DNA of 64,000 nt, from the NCBI RefSeq assembly GCF_023168165.1, contig NZ_BQYJ01000005.1:1-64000 (forward strand). Direction: 5' to 3'. Source of the stretch: Niallia sp. NCCP-28 (GTDB lineage Bacteria > Bacillota > Bacilli > Bacillales > Cytobacillaceae). The notes beneath the pieces are model-generated. The model was not told where the DNA came from and did no database searches. It saw only the letters and a list, made by a program, of their open reading frames with translations. Each line of letters begins with the position of its first letter. Position 1 is the stretch's first letter. The position numbers were made by a program, and so were the translations under genes. This document shows positions 48,357-64,000 of this stretch, piece by piece.

Positions 48357-49403
48357 TTATTTTTGCGCTGTATATTTCGCTAACAAATTGTCTGCTTTTG
48401 ATAATTGAACACCTTTATAATAGTACTTAACAATCTCTTCATAAGACTTTCCTTCTGCTGCCATGCCATTTGCACCATATTGACTCATTCCAACTCCGTG
48501 CCCATATCCCTCTGTTGTAATGATGATATCATTGCCTTTTCGAACCCATGTAAAGTCTGTTGATTTTAAATCTAATTTTGTCCTAATATCTATTCCTGTT
48601 AGCACCTTACCATTTATATTTACTTTTGCAACACGCTTTCCCTCTGTTCTTTTTGTAATTTCTCCTACTTCTTTGCTGCTAGATAAAGATATCCCTAATT
48701 TTTGTTCAAATTCGGCTACTGTTATTACTTTTTTCCCGCTATATTTAGGAGACTTTTTATCCCATGGACTTGCGACAGCTGTTAAATAGGGAATTGGATT
48801 GTTCCATACAGCACTCGAATTTTCTGTATATCCATTGCTCGTAGAGAAAAAAGTAGCATCAATCGGTGTTCCATCATATGTAAGAATCTGCCCTGATGTA
48901 GCTTTAACTGCCTCTTTAATTTTCTTCATCTTCCACTCATAATCAGATGCTTTCCAAATTTTCTTCAACTCATTATTACTTTTATAAACTTGATAGTTGA
49001 TTGAGTCTCCGACTACCGCTTCATTTGGAATGTTTTTTTTAGCTGAATCACTCGTTGTTGCTAGTTTTTTTACAATATACGTTCTGGCAGTCAATGCTTG
49101 TGCCTTTAAGGCCTCTATTTCAAAGTCTGCAGGCATTTCAGATGCCACTACCCCTGCCACATAATCATCTAATGCCAGCTTTTCTACCTTCTTTTGTGCT
49201 TCTCTATAAACTGCAACTTCTACAGCTGGCTCTGACTCTGGCGCTGAAGATTTTTTGGGCTGCACAGTTTCCTCCTGCACATTCTCACCTAATTTCCCAC
49301 TCACCTTTTCTTCCATAAAAGGTAGTACTAAAATGGATGGTATTAATAAAGTAATGGCAAACAGAATTACTCCTAGTACGATGAAAGGTTTGATTTTAAT
49401 CAT
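48357..49403 (-). CDS. spoIID: stage II sporulation protein D
   Basis: 348 residues. N-terminal membrane anchor (PFIVLGVILFAITLLIPSILVL), linker, then the SpoIID/LytB domain with LDDYVAGVVASEMPADFEIE (catalytic Glu), KAQALTARTYIVK, ATFFSTSNGYTENSSAVW and ITTEGYGHGVGMSQYGANGM. It is the lytic transglycosylase of the SpoIIDMP engulfment complex. GGAGG lies before ATG. Same relative position (murA - spoIID - spoIIQ) as in B. subtilis. Confidence 0.94.
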   Translation of the reverse strand: MIKIKPFIVLGVILFAITLLIPSILVLPFMEEKVSGKLGENVQEETVQPKKSSAPESEPAVEVAVYREAQKKVEKLALDDYVAGVVASEMPADFEIEALKAQALTARTYIVKKLATTSDSAKKNIPNEAVVGDSINYQVYKSNNELKKIWKASDYEWKMKKIKEAVKATSGQILTYDGTPIDATFFSTSNGYTENSSAVWNNPIPYLTAVASPWDKKSPKYSGKKVITVAEFEQKLGISLSSSKEVGEITKRTEGKRVAKVNINGKVLTGIDIRTKLDLKSTDFTWVRKGNDIIITTEGYGHGVGMSQYGANGMAAEGKSYEEIVKYYYKGVQLSKADNLLAKYTAQK

Positions 49404-49778
49404 GTCTTAGCCTCCATATGAAAGAAAATAAAAAGAATACGCAATAACTCTCTCTAATCCATTCATATGGGCTAAAATAGACATTTATTCCAAGAAAATA
49501 AGATCGATCATAATAAGATATTTATCTTGATATGATAAAAAAAGCTTGAAATCATATTATTTAAATAGTATGATTTTTCTAACAATTACCCAACAGTTAT
49601 TCATTTTATTATAACTTCCTTATAATTCAATAATGCCTCTTTAAAGCTCTTTATTTATAAAAAGGCATTTAACTATTTAAAAAGATTTAGGAGCTGTTAA
49701 ATCGCGCTTCAATAGGATTTCCTGGCAGCCTGAAAATTAATATGGCCTCTTCATATAATTTTTCATAAAATAAAAAAA
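49404..49778. other. murA-spoIID intergenic
   Basis: About 375 AT-rich bases holding the spoIID promoter region, not assignable by eye. No gene or RNA recognised. Confidence 0.35.
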
Positions 49779-49822
49779 CTGCAAACTCAATTTATCTAGT
49801 TCCAGATAAATAAAGTTTGCAG
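49779..49822 (-). terminator. terminator of murA
   Basis: Stem CTGCAAACT ... ATTTATCT / AGATAAAT ... AGTTTGCAG with small internal loops, followed on the minus strand by TTTTTTTATTTTATG. A strong intrinsic terminator. Confidence 0.9.
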
Positions 49823-49831
49823 CATTATTGA

Positions 49832-51139
49832 TTAAGCATTCAAATCAGCAACATATGCAGCAGTTAATGTTACCTCTTCTTCTTCTGTTACTCTTTCAAT
49901 ATCTGCCCCTAATGCAGCAAGTTTTTCATGGAAATTAACATAACCACGATCTAAGTGCTTTAGCTCTGTTACACGTGTAATACCTTCTGCAACAAGCCCA
50001 GAAAGAATTAATGCAGCCGCAGCGCGAAGATCTGTTGCTGCTACTTCAGCACCTTGCAAATTGATTGGCCCATTCATAATAACAGAACGGCCTTCAATTT
50101 TCACATCGCCATTCATGCGTCTAAATTCTTCTACATGCATAAAACGATTTTCAAAAACTGTTTCTGTAATCATGCTAGTTCCTTTTGCCCGAAGCAATAA
50201 TGCCATCATTTGTGATTGCATATCTGTTGGAAATCCAGGATGCGGCATTGTTTTAATATCTACAGCTTTTAAGTTCTCTGCACTTACTACACGAATGCCA
50301 TCTTCCTCTTCTTTAAAAACTACTCCCATTTCTTCCATTTTTGCGATTAAAGAAGATAAGTGTTCTGGAACTGCACCTTGGACAAGAACATTGCCTCCCG
50401 TGATAGCAGCAGCCACTAAAAATGTACCGGCTTCTATTCTATCTGGAATAATGGCGTGCTCTGCGCCAAATAATACGTCTACACCTTCAATGTGAAGTGT
50501 ACCAGTACCTGCACCTTTTACTTTTGCACCCATTTTATTTAAGAAATTAGCCAAGTCTACAATTTCTGGTTCTTTTGCAACATTTTCAATAATAGTAGTT
50601 CCTTTAGCTAAAGTTGCAGCCATCATTATGTTTTCAGTAGCCCCAACACTTGGGAAATCTAAATAGATCTTTGCACCTTTCAGGCGATCTTCAACAGATG
50701 CCTCAATAAAGCCATTGCCAACCTGTACTTTTGCACCCATTGCTTCAAAGCCTTTTAAATGCTGATCGATTGGTCTTGATCCGATTGCACAACCACCCGG
50801 TAATGCAACCCTTGCGCGGCCATTTCTTGCAAGTAATGATCCCATTACTAAAACAGACGCTCTCATTTTACTGACATACTCAAATGGTGCTTCCACGCTT
50901 AACTCTTTTGATGCGTCTACAACTACTTCGTTGTTCTTAAATTGCACTTCTGCATTTAAAAATCTTAATACTTCATTTATTGTATAAACATCTGAAAGAG
51001 TTGGAACTGATTTTATTACACTTTTTCCATCACTTGCTAATAATGTAGCGGCGATTACAGGCAAAACGGCATTCTTTGCGCCTTCTACTTTAACCGTTCC
51101 ATTTAACCTTTTTCCGCCGCGGACGATGATTTTATCCAA
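49832..51139 (-). CDS. murA: UDP-N-acetylglucosamine 1-carboxyvinyltransferase
   Basis: 435 residues, the full EPSP synthase-like double-barrel. Lys22 and Asn23 ([16 protein letters not shown]) bind the sugar nucleotide; Cys117 ([15 protein letters not shown]) is the catalytic cysteine that fosfomycin alkylates in this family. It commits UDP-GlcNAc to peptidoglycan synthesis with phosphoenolpyruvate. The start is TTG at 51139 behind GGAGGGG. Its place beside atpC-ywzB-ywmB and spoIID marks it as the MurAA paralogue. Confidence 0.96.
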   Translation of the reverse strand: MDKIIVRGGKRLNGTVKVEGAKNAVLPVIAATLLASDGKSVIKSVPTLSDVYTINEVLRFLNAEVQFKNNEVVVDASKELSVEAPFEYVSKMRASVLVMGSLLARNGRARVALPGGCAIGSRPIDQHLKGFEAMGAKVQVGNGFIEASVEDRLKGAKIYLDFPSVGATENIMMAATLAKGTTIIENVAKEPEIVDLANFLNKMGAKVKGAGTGTLHIEGVDVLFGAEHAIIPDRIEAGTFLVAAAITGGNVLVQGAVPEHLSSLIAKMEEMGVVFKEEEDGIRVVSAENLKAVDIKTMPHPGFPTDMQSQMMALLLRAKGTSMITETVFENRFMHVEEFRRMNGDVKIEGRSVIMNGPINLQGAEVAATDLRAAAALILSGLVAEGITRVTELKHLDRGYVNFHEKLAALGADIERVTEEEEVTLTAAYVADLNA

Positions 51140-51172
51140 AGTCTATTCCCCTCCGCGTCCAATATCTCTATA

Positions 51173-51922
51173 TTAATATTCAATCGTTATGATGGGTGTG
51201 CCAACTATAAAGGTAGTCTTACCGCCCATTCCTTGTTTTCTTATTCCTACTTGTACATTTATTGCCTGATTACTATTATTAATTTCTTCTTTAAAAACCG
51301 GACTATAGGCAGAAGCCGATATAAATTCGTCTTCTTCTAGCGCCTCAATTTGCTTTGCTTTAAATAACGTTAAAAAATGGTTGACATAATAAGGCAAAGC
51401 CTCATTAATCTTATCATTGAATTCGCCTTTTATACAAGAGAAAATTGTGGGTTTCTCCTGAAATATTGCAGAAATATTTGCCTGCATTTCCTTCTTTATC
51501 TCTTTCTTTCTAATTTCTGTTAAATCCTTCCCTTTTACCTCATATATAACATATGTTTGAGAAGGCTTAGTTGTTAAAGAGGTTGAAATAGTTATTGTTT
51601 TTTCAACTGTTTCATTAGAAGAAATAATGGCATGCAGCTCTTTGCTTTGCTCATTTTTTGATTCCTGCCATTTTAATTCAGGAAATTTTTCATTTAAAGC
51701 TTTTTGGTATTCCTTGATATCCGCATATGTTTGTGCGTTTTGCAATTTTTCTCTTGCATACAGAGACCATTCATTGACTGTAATATTTTTTTCCTTTTTC
51801 AAGTAATCATTTATAGTAAATAAATCTAGCTGTTCCTCCGCATTAGTGATGTTATTCCCGAATGCAAGTGCAGACAAACCCATCAAGATAGTTAAAGTAA
51901 TAAAAAATATTTTTTTTCTCAT
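51173..51922 (-). CDS. ywmB: YwmB family secreted protein (TATA-box-binding-like fold)
   Basis: 249 residues with an N-terminal signal peptide (FFITLTILMGLSALAFG). The body ends in KEEINNSNQAINVQVGIRKQ and TTFIVGTPIITIEY, the YwmB signature. Despite its Pfam-style name it is an extracytoplasmic protein of unknown role. GGGGGAGG precedes ATG. It is 33 bases upstream of murA and probably co-transcribed. Confidence 0.83.
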   Translation of the reverse strand: MRKKIFFITLTILMGLSALAFGNNITNAEEQLDLFTINDYLKKEKNITVNEWSLYAREKLQNAQTYADIKEYQKALNEKFPELKWQESKNEQSKELHAIISSNETVEKTITISTSLTTKPSQTYVIYEVKGKDLTEIRKKEIKKEMQANISAIFQEKPTIFSCIKGEFNDKINEALPYYVNHFLTLFKAKQIEALEEDEFISASAYSPVFKEEINNSNQAINVQVGIRKQGMGGKTTFIVGTPIITIEY

Positions 51923-52128
51923 CTAAAATTCCTCCCCCTTACTACCATTCTTTCCGTAGCGAGGGAATGCATACAAAGGAATTGTCGTCACTTTTTGACA
52001 AGAATATATTTTTAAAAAATACTTATACTATTTTTATACACATGCAAAATGAATTGTACTGAAAAAAAAACAAAATGAAAACATGTATGAAGACCTATAT
52101 TTGCATGTAAATTTATCCTTTTTTCTTT

Positions 52129-52365
52129 TTATTGCATAATTAATGGCAATTGTTGAGACCAATTTAAATAATCCAAGAAAAAATTGCTAACAATAGAACC
52201 AATAATAATAGACAATAATACATACAAAACCCTTGCTTGAAATACTTTATTTGCGCGCAAAAATTTATCGAAATTTAATGATTGCAACGCCCACCAGGCT
52301 AGCGCAATAAAAACGATATGAGCAATAATGCTCAATAATGCTTGCTGTCCAAAATCTGAGATCAA
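52129..52365 (-). CDS. ywzB: YwzB/DUF1146 small membrane protein
   Basis: 78 residues with two membrane segments (LSIIAHIVFIALAWWAL and VLYVLLSIIIGSIVSNFFLDYL) and a conserved LNFDKFLR centre. Family DUF1146, found between atpC and ywmB/murA in Bacillus. The start is TTG at 52365 behind GGGAGGA. Function unknown. Confidence 0.83.
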   Translation of the reverse strand: MISDFGQQALLSIIAHIVFIALAWWALQSLNFDKFLRANKVFQARVLYVLLSIIIGSIVSNFFLDYLNWSQQLPLIMQ

Positions 52366-52683
52366 CTAGATACATCCTCCCACCTAATTACTCCCCCAAC
52401 ACTAACTCTTATTTGACGATTTAGTTATAAAAAAAGTTTCACCTTTTTTATATTTTCTTTTCTATATAATTGCTTTATCCTATTGGAGAAAATTTATTGC
52501 ATAACACTCTAATTTTTGTTTAATATCTTCTAGTATGCACCTTACAGAATTATATGTTTAAAAGCTGACGAGTGCTATAAGAAGCATAAATAACAACTGA
52601 CTAGGCATACTTACTTTTTGGTATATCCCATAAAAAATACCTCTCTATTGCCATGTATAGACAAAGAGAGGTATTTATCATTG
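52366..52683. other. atpC-ywzB intergenic
   Basis: 318 bases. Besides the atp terminator (52635-52676) I see nothing in it. Confidence 0.4.
52635..52676 (-). terminator. terminator of the atp operon
   Basis: 12-bp perfect stem AAATACCTCTCT/AGAGAGGTATTT with an 18-base loop; on the minus strand it continues TTTTTTATGGG. It lies 8 bases after atpC. Confidence 0.9.
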
Positions 52684-53106
<423 letters not shown>

Positions 53107-53112
53107 TTAATG

Positions 53113-54576
<1,464 letters not shown>

Positions 54577-54654
54577 TCATGACTGTTTGTTATCTATCCA
54601 TAAAGTCATAAGTCCACACTAATTTCAGGCATCCTCTTTCCTATTGCTAGGAAT

Positions 54655-55521
<867 letters not shown>

Positions 55522-55547
55522 TCACCACCATTCATAAGTTTATCCTC

Positions 55548-58178
<2,631 letters not shown>

Positions 58179-58254
58179 TTATATTTCTAGAACATAAAGG
58201 AAAGGCGAAGTTCTTTTTAGAAGATTCTCTTCGCCGATAAGATAGAATTATGAA

Positions 58255-58491
<237 letters not shown>

Positions 58492-58533
58492 TCATTTATT
58501 TTTTTGTTTTGCCTTTTATAAAAAGGGTATATA

Positions 58534-59256
<723 letters not shown>

Positions 59257-59262
59257 TCATGT

Positions 59263-59652
59263 TCACCTCTCTTTTTTGTTACTACCTATTTGAATAGTAC
59301 TTATTAAAAAATCTATCATAATGACAATATAAGAAGTCATTAATCCAATAACCACACTAATTAGATGAATTTGTTCTGGAAACTCTAATGCCAGCGCCAC
59401 CCCAAAAACAGCTGCGGCCATACGCGAAAGCATTCCTAGCGAACGGGTTTTTTTGCCCTCATCAATCGCTTTACTGAATTTCCCCATTCTTCTGACTAGT
59501 AAAAACATGTTAAAAAAGCTTAAACCAGTCCCAATAATCAGCCCTAAAAAAACCGGCTGGAACGGGGTCAAAGCCCACCCTATTAAATATAAAGACAGCA
59601 AAAATGATATGTATTTACTTTGTCTTTTAAGCATTTGCTTAATTTCAAGCAT
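59263..59652 (-). CDS. atpI: ATP synthase protein I
   Basis: 129 residues with four hydrophobic segments (YISFLLSLYLIGWALTPF, FLGLIIGTGLSFFNMFLLV, AAAVFGVALALEF, SYIVIMIDFLISTI). AtpI assists c-ring assembly or stability in several bacteria. First gene of the operon; AGGAGATTGG lies upstream of ATG, a slightly long spacing. Confidence 0.88.
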   Translation of the reverse strand: MLEIKQMLKRQSKYISFLLSLYLIGWALTPFQPVFLGLIIGTGLSFFNMFLLVRRMGKFSKAIDEGKKTRSLGMLSRMAAAVFGVALALEFPEQIHLISVVIGLMTSYIVIMIDFLISTIQIGSNKKER

Positions 59653-59758
59653 AGTTAGCCAATCTCCTGATCACTTTCTTTCTGCAAGAATAGGTTGTCA
59701 TTGAATAGCAGTTATTACAAGCCTTTTTCCAGAAAAAATTCCTAAAGAAAATAGTAAT

Positions 59759-59808
59759 CCTCTCAAAACCCAATACATTTCCCGAAAAAGTTTGTATGTT
59801 TTGAGGGG
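59759..59808 (-). other. hairpin in the atp leader RNA
   Basis: CCTCTCAAAAC/GTTTTGAGGGG, an 11-bp stem extended by ATACA/TGTAT after a small bulge. On the transcript it is not followed by a U-run, so it is a leader structure rather than an intrinsic terminator. Confidence 0.55.
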
Positions 59809-59845
59809 AAAATCAGCTGAAAACCCTGTCATTCTCTCCTTTGTA

Positions 59846-59874
59846 AGCATACAATAAGCTAATGTCAATGTCAA
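59846..59874 (-). promoter_or_regulatory. sigma-A promoter of the atp operon
   Basis: Minus strand: -35 TTGACA (59869-59874), spacer of exactly 17 bp, -10 TATGCT (59846-59851). A second TTGACA overlaps within the spacer. It predicts a transcript starting near 59838 and a leader of about 185 bases before atpI. Confidence 0.75.
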
Positions 59875-60035
59875 TTAGTATTAACAACGTGAAAACGCTA
59901 CAATCATATATTTCGCAATATATTTATTATACTACTATTGAAAGCGTATACCACATTTTTATGCTTTTCACCTTGGTGAAAACAAGCAATTTGTAAATTT
60001 TAATATATAGATAGTTTTTTTCGCTGCATAATCTA

Positions 60036-60076
60036 TTTATTCCCTTTTCTTTTTCTGAAAAAGAAAAGGGAATAAA
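60036..60076 (-). terminator. probable terminator of the S8 peptidase gene
   Basis: 20-bp perfect inverted repeat TTTATTCCCTTTTCTTTTTC and its complement around a single T. Stable, but the tail after it is only moderately T-rich on the minus strand. It lies about 95 bases past the peptidase stop. Confidence 0.55.
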
Positions 60077-60169
60077 GCAACTTTTGCTGATTACTTTTTT
60101 TATTCTATCACGATTTTTTTAAAATTCTATGGATTTGAGAATAAATTCACATACTTTTAAGATTTAGAC

Positions 60170-62392
60170 CTATTTTTTTCCTGCCGATATGGTTAATTCA
60201 GACTTGATTTCATCCTCTTGTCCTGACTTTTTTGCAAAAATTATCATCAAATAGTTTCCTGGTGCAGGAAACTTTTTTGGACTTATTTTTGTTTTTAACA
60301 ATCCTCTCCCTACATTTTTCTTCCAATCTAAAAACTGCACAAATGCTAAACTTTCCTTATCAAAAAGAGCAATCCCAAACTCCTCGGCTCCTCCAGGCAG
60401 ATATACTTCATACTCATATATCTTTTCTTTGCTATTTTCTGTTAGTTCAAACCCCATCACTCTTGGATAATTGGGTTCTTCCAGCACGTATAAATAAGGA
60501 ATTTGCATCTTTTGGCTGCCTGCTATCATTTCTATTGTTCCATCTTGAAGCTTATTTTGAACAACATGACGGTCTAATCTCATCGTTATTGGCAGTTTTT
60601 TTGTTTCTCCTGCTTGCAAACTAAACGAAAAGGGCATGCTCCAGCTTATACCTGCTTGTTTTTTCGGGATTCCAAAAGAAATTTTTTCTATTTTATTGCC
60701 GACATTTTTTATTGTGATAAATGCTGTATGTTCGTGCAATTGATCCACTAAATGAAATTTGCCAAAACGCAGGGAACCAGGCATCACTAAAACATTCGTT
60801 TGAATAGCCTCATCCACTTGAATCCTTCCTGCTCCCTGTTCATATACTTTATATCTGTTATTGTCTCTATCCACTATTGGCTTAGCTGTATTCATTAGCG
60901 CTGCCTTTACTTCTTCCGGCTTCCAATTAGGATGGGCTTCTAATAAAAGTGCACATGCACCAGCAACATGGGGGGCTGCCATGCTTGTACCTTGCAAGAC
61001 CATATACCCGCCTGGAACAGTGCTATTTATCACAACTCCTGGAGCAAGGACATCTGGTTTTATATCCCATGTTGTCGTTACAGGTCCTCTTGAACTGAAA
61101 TCAGCTAGTATATCTTTTTCCCATTTAGTTTCTATCTTTACAATCAGCGGGCTTTTTTTCAGCTTTTCACTAATAAAAAGCCCCTCTTTTTTTGTTATTC
61201 CAGCTACCGGTATAGGCAGTTCTTGCTCTAGACTGCCCATTAAAGGCCCCTCTTCATTATTATAAATAAGCACCGCTTTTGCACCAGCAGCCATACCATT
61301 TTTTACTTTTTCTGTAAAAGTGATTTTCCCTCTTTTTATTAAAACCAACTTACCGCTTGCGTTTTTCAAGTTCTCTTTTTCTCCTATCCCTCCATCCATT
61401 ACCTCCAATGCTGAAAACTCTTTCCATTCTGCACTGTTTTTCATATTGTTTAAAATAAGCTTTTTATTATCAATGTTGATATACTCTGTCTGAATATTCG
61501 GAGTGGAAGCTCCAACCGAAATTGCTTTGCTTGCTGTTCCAGGAGATCCAACTGTCCAATCAAAAGGTCCAGAATTACCCGCAGCTGCTACTGCAATAAT
61601 TCCTTTTTCCACTGCCTTGTTTAAAGCAGCACTAATCGGTAAATCTGGTCCATTTACTTCGCTCCCCAAAGAGAGATTCACAATATCCACTTTATCTTTT
61701 ATAGCTTGTTCAATTGCTGCTAAAATTTGCTCTGTTGTTCCAGTTCCTCCAGGACCAAGTGCTCGATATGCAATGATTTCTGCATTTGGAGCCACTCCTT
61801 TAACTTTCCCATCTGCTGCAATAATCCCCGCTACATGAGTCCCATGAAGTGTATTTTTTGTACCTTTGCCAACTGTCTCCATTGGATACTTATCTTTATC
61901 AATAAAATCCCAGCCTCCTTTAAAATTTTTGCGTAAATCAGGGTGCTGATAATCAATGCCTGTATCAATGACACCAATTTTCACTCCTTTCCCTGTCAAT
62001 GGTTTAGAAGTATGTTGCAATGCTGAACTAATAGGGTCTGCACCGATCAGCCGAACTGGATTCTCTTCTTCAGCAGAATATATTTGCACTTCTGAAACTA
62101 TTTCTACAGCCTGTTCTTGTTTTAGTTTTTGAATTTCTCCTAGATAACCTTCAACCGAAAAACCATTAAATATTTCGCGGAATTTTGTTCTTATGGTTAG
62201 ACTTTTATGTTTTTTTAACATCTTCTCTATTTCTTCCATAGAATAGTTGTCTTTTGTTTTCACAATAGCTATTTTTTTTTCATAAGGATTATCCTTCGGC
62301 AAAGAAGGATAATCAAAAGTTTTTGCATAAACATTCGACGTGCACATGAAAAAAACCAAAATAATACTAAATAAAAAAGATTTTCTCACCAA
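60170..62392 (-). CDS. secreted subtilisin-like serine protease (S8, Vpr-like)
   Basis: 740 residues. Signal peptide (FLFSIILVFFMCTSNVYA), inhibitor I9 propeptide (about 38-106), S8 catalytic domain with Asp143 (IGVIDTGIDYQHPDL), His183 (HGTHVAGI), oxyanion Asn273 (AAAGNSGP) and Ser470 (GTSMAAPHVAGA). A PA domain is inserted at about 300-425, as in Vpr. The C-terminal 190 residues are beta-rich. It degrades extracellular protein. It is inserted between atpI and upp, which lie closer together in B. subtilis. Monocistronic. Confidence 0.9.
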   Translation of the reverse strand: MVRKSFLFSIILVFFMCTSNVYAKTFDYPSLPKDNPYEKKIAIVKTKDNYSMEEIEKMLKKHKSLTIRTKFREIFNGFSVEGYLGEIQKLKQEQAVEIVSEVQIYSAEEENPVRLIGADPISSALQHTSKPLTGKGVKIGVIDTGIDYQHPDLRKNFKGGWDFIDKDKYPMETVGKGTKNTLHGTHVAGIIAADGKVKGVAPNAEIIAYRALGPGGTGTTEQILAAIEQAIKDKVDIVNLSLGSEVNGPDLPISAALNKAVEKGIIAVAAAGNSGPFDWTVGSPGTASKAISVGASTPNIQTEYINIDNKKLILNNMKNSAEWKEFSALEVMDGGIGEKENLKNASGKLVLIKRGKITFTEKVKNGMAAGAKAVLIYNNEEGPLMGSLEQELPIPVAGITKKEGLFISEKLKKSPLIVKIETKWEKDILADFSSRGPVTTTWDIKPDVLAPGVVINSTVPGGYMVLQGTSMAAPHVAGACALLLEAHPNWKPEEVKAALMNTAKPIVDRDNNRYKVYEQGAGRIQVDEAIQTNVLVMPGSLRFGKFHLVDQLHEHTAFITIKNVGNKIEKISFGIPKKQAGISWSMPFSFSLQAGETKKLPITMRLDRHVVQNKLQDGTIEMIAGSQKMQIPYLYVLEEPNYPRVMGFELTENSKEKIYEYEVYLPGGAEEFGIALFDKESLAFVQFLDWKKNVGRGLLKTKISPKKFPAPGNYLMIIFAKKSGQEDEIKSELTISAGKK

Positions 62393-62583
62393 AACATTAT
62401 CCTCCTAGTTAAGCAAATCTATTTATATGTAAAAATGCCGATTTTCGTATATACTTTTTAGTTTCTCGCAGAACTATCAAGATTATGTAATCTAGCAAGA
62501 GATTCCATATGCCCAACTGGATTTTACAGAAATATTGAGGAACATAAATTATTCACTATCTAAATTAAAATGATTACCTAAAA

Positions 62584-62614
62584 AAAAACCGAATGACATC
62601 AGCATTCGGTTTTT
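62584..62614 (-). terminator. terminator of upp
   Basis: AAAAACCGAATG/CATTCGGTTTTT, a 12-bp stem with a 7-base loop, T-run on the minus strand. Confidence 0.9.
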
Positions 62615-62626
62615 CTCTATCATTTA

Positions 62627-63256
62627 TTATTTTGTGCCAAACAAGCGGTCCCCAGCATCACCTAACCCAGGAACAATATAACCTTTTTCATTTAACTTCT
62701 CATCCAATGCTGCAATATAAATATCCACATCAGGATGCGCCTCTTTTAATGCTTCTACTCCTTCTGGAGCCGCAATCAAACACATAAATTTAATGTTTTT
62801 TCCGCCTCTGCTTTTTAAAGAGTTAATCGCCTCAACTGCAGATCCTCCAGTTGCAAGCATTGGATCTACTACAATAAACTCTCTTTCCTCTACGTCAGAA
62901 GGCAATTTCACATAATATTCTACTGGTTTTAATGTTTTTGGATCCCGGTATAATCCAATATGCCCTACTTTGGCAGCAGGAATCAGTTTAAGAATTCCAT
63001 CTACCATACCAATACCAGCACGCAAGATTGGAATAATTCCAAGCTTTTTGCCGGAAAGAACTTTTGATTTCGTTGTACACACAGGAGTTTCGATTTCAAT
63101 TTCCTCTAAAGGCAAATCTCTTGTAATTTCAAAAGCCATTAATGTCGCTACTTCATCAACTAATTCTCTAAATTCTTTTGTACCTGTTTTTGTTTCTCTG
63201 ATATATGTAAGTTTATGTTGAATAAGCGGGTGATCAAACACATATACTTTTGCCAC
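62627..63256 (-). CDS. upp: uracil phosphoribosyltransferase
   Basis: 209 residues from GTG 63256 (GGAGTGA five bases upstream); the 13-codon extension is unsupported. [20 protein letters not shown] is the typical start. The PRPP site is [19 protein letters not shown], and [11 protein letters not shown] the uracil-binding C-terminus. It salvages uracil to UMP. Next to glyA as in B. subtilis. Confidence 0.96.
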   Translation of the reverse strand: MAKVYVFDHPLIQHKLTYIRETKTGTKEFRELVDEVATLMAFEITRDLPLEEIEIETPVCTTKSKVLSGKKLGIIPILRAGIGMVDGILKLIPAAKVGHIGLYRDPKTLKPVEYYVKLPSDVEEREFIVVDPMLATGGSAVEAINSLKSRGGKNIKFMCLIAAPEGVEALKEAHPDVDIYIAALDEKLNEKGYIVPGLGDAGDRLFGTK

Positions 63257-63474
63257 AATATTCACTCCATTTCCATCTTTTTGTCCTAAATACACTTCTA
63301 ATTATTCTACAGAAAAAGCACTAGGGAAGCAACTTGTAAGTTAATTCAGATATTTTCATCTATTTAATTCATTCCACTTTTTATCGTATCCTAAAATTTC
63401 AAAAACAATCGCTTTTTTCCGAGGACATAAAAAAAGCCTGTCCCAAAAAACAGAACAGACCTTAACGCCATTTT

Positions 63475-64000
63475 TTAAAGTTCTTTATATAATACAAATT
63501 TGCTTGTTAATGCTTCTACTCGTTTTGCCGCTTGTGCTAATTTGTCCCCATCTTCATGGTTTTTTAATGTAAAGCCAATGATTGATGCTATTTCATCCAT
63601 ATCTTCTAATCCAAAACCACGAGATGTTACAGCAGCTGTTCCAATACGAACACCGCTTGTAACAAATGGACTTGCTGGATCATATGGAATTGTGTTTTTA
63701 TTTACTGTGATTCCTACTTCATCAAGCACATGCTCTGCTACTTTTCCTGATAAACCTAAGCTTTGCAGATCCACTAATAATAAATGGTTGTCTGTTCCTC
63801 CAGATACAAGGTTTAATCCTTCTTTTTGCAATCCTTCTGCTAATCTTTTTGCATTTGCAATAATATTTTCTGCATATACTTTAAAATCTGGCTGCAGTGC
63901 TTCTCCAAATGCTACAGCTTTAGCAGAAATAACATGCATTAATGGTCCGCCTTGAATTCCAGGGAAAATGGATTTATCAATTTTTTTGCCAAACTCTTCT
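63475..64000 (-). CDS. glyA: serine hydroxymethyltransferase, 3' part (runs off window)
   Basis: About 175 C-terminal residues are visible; the gene continues beyond 64000. [20 protein letters not shown] (just after the PLP lysine region) leads to [54 protein letters not shown] and [12 protein letters not shown], all SHMT landmarks. It makes glycine and one-carbon units from serine. Upstream of and co-directional with upp; a weak hairpin at 63428-63460 follows. Confidence 0.95.
   Translation of the reverse strand, partial: EEFGKKIDKSIFPGIQGGPLMHVISAKAVAFGEALQPDFKVYAENIIANAKRLAEGLQKEGLNLVSGGTDNHLLLVDLQSLGLSGKVAEHVLDEVGITVNKNTIPYDPASPFVTSGVRIGTAAVTSRGFGLEDMDEIASIIGFTLKNHEDGDKLAQAAKRVEALTSKFVLYKEL

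Larger units (their letters stand above)
59653..60035 (-). other. atp operon leader region and upstream sequence
   Basis: It contains the sigma-A promoter (59846-59874), a transcribed leader of about 185 bases with a long hairpin (59759-59808) and AT-rich sequence behind the promoter. No gene. Confidence 0.5.

Overview
The window comes from an AT-rich, flagellated, endospore-forming member of the Bacillaceae; a Bacillus/Niallia-like organism is my inference. The backbone runs, mostly on the minus strand, glyA - upp - atpIBEFHAGDC - ywzB - ywmB - murA - spoIID - spoIIQ - spoIIID - mbl - flhO - flhP - epuA-like - fabZ. This is the order I recall from Bacillus subtilis, and many genes use TTG or GTG starts behind strong Shine-Dalgarno (SD) sequences, as Firmicutes often do.

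Left edge (1-5.6 kb): two tandem rRNA-type promoters fire leftward out of the window, so an rRNA operon probably lies just outside it. Next come a GNAT acetyltransferase, a 44-bp perfect palindrome, a three-gene DUF2089 operon, two hypothetical membrane proteins (one an internal duplication), a glutathione peroxidase and a small NlpC/P60 hydrolase. A DEDD exonuclease fused to a BRCT domain follows at 5.7 kb.

6.7-19.3 kb: an ectoine/5-hydroxyectoine uptake and catabolism cluster. It has an ABC importer (ehuBCDA-like), an ectoine hydrolase (eutD/doeA), an M20 deacetylase, eutB- and eutC-like genes, a gamma-elimination-type PLP enzyme, a PucR-type regulator and a nearby ACT-less homoserine dehydrogenase. 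A 37-codon small gene and a 19-bp inverted repeat lie between the regulator and the dehydrogenase.

19.5-29.4 kb: spoVR, a class B penicillin-binding protein, a DUF393 oxidoreductase, then the most interesting locus: an Agr-type peptide-signalling operon. It encodes a peptide precursor with serine where the ring-forming cysteine normally lies, an intact AgrB, an AgrC-like membrane protein that has lost its phospho-acceptor histidine and ATP-binding motifs, and, as first gene, a soluble histidine kinase with all catalytic motifs. No AgrA-type response regulator is present. A divergent PlcR/RRNPP-type regulator adjoins it, then a LysM-NlpC/P60 hydrolase.

29.7-47 kb: a SWIM protein and SNF2 helicase pair, ywpF, an Asp-rich lipoprotein, fabZ and the flagellar/cytoskeletal genes. 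A MerR gene and two CNNM/CorC-type transporter genes interrupt the usual mbl-flhO adjacency. A three-gene ApbE/ferric-reductase-like cluster sits between spoIIID and spoIIQ. 47.7-48.3 kb is a pile-up of non-coding, GC-rich repeat elements.

48.3-64 kb: spoIID, murA, ywmB, ywzB and the complete F1Fo ATP synthase operon with a well-formed sigma-A promoter and long leader, a secreted subtilisin-like protease, upp and the 3' part of glyA, which runs off the right edge. All functional statements are from reading the sequence; no database search was run.
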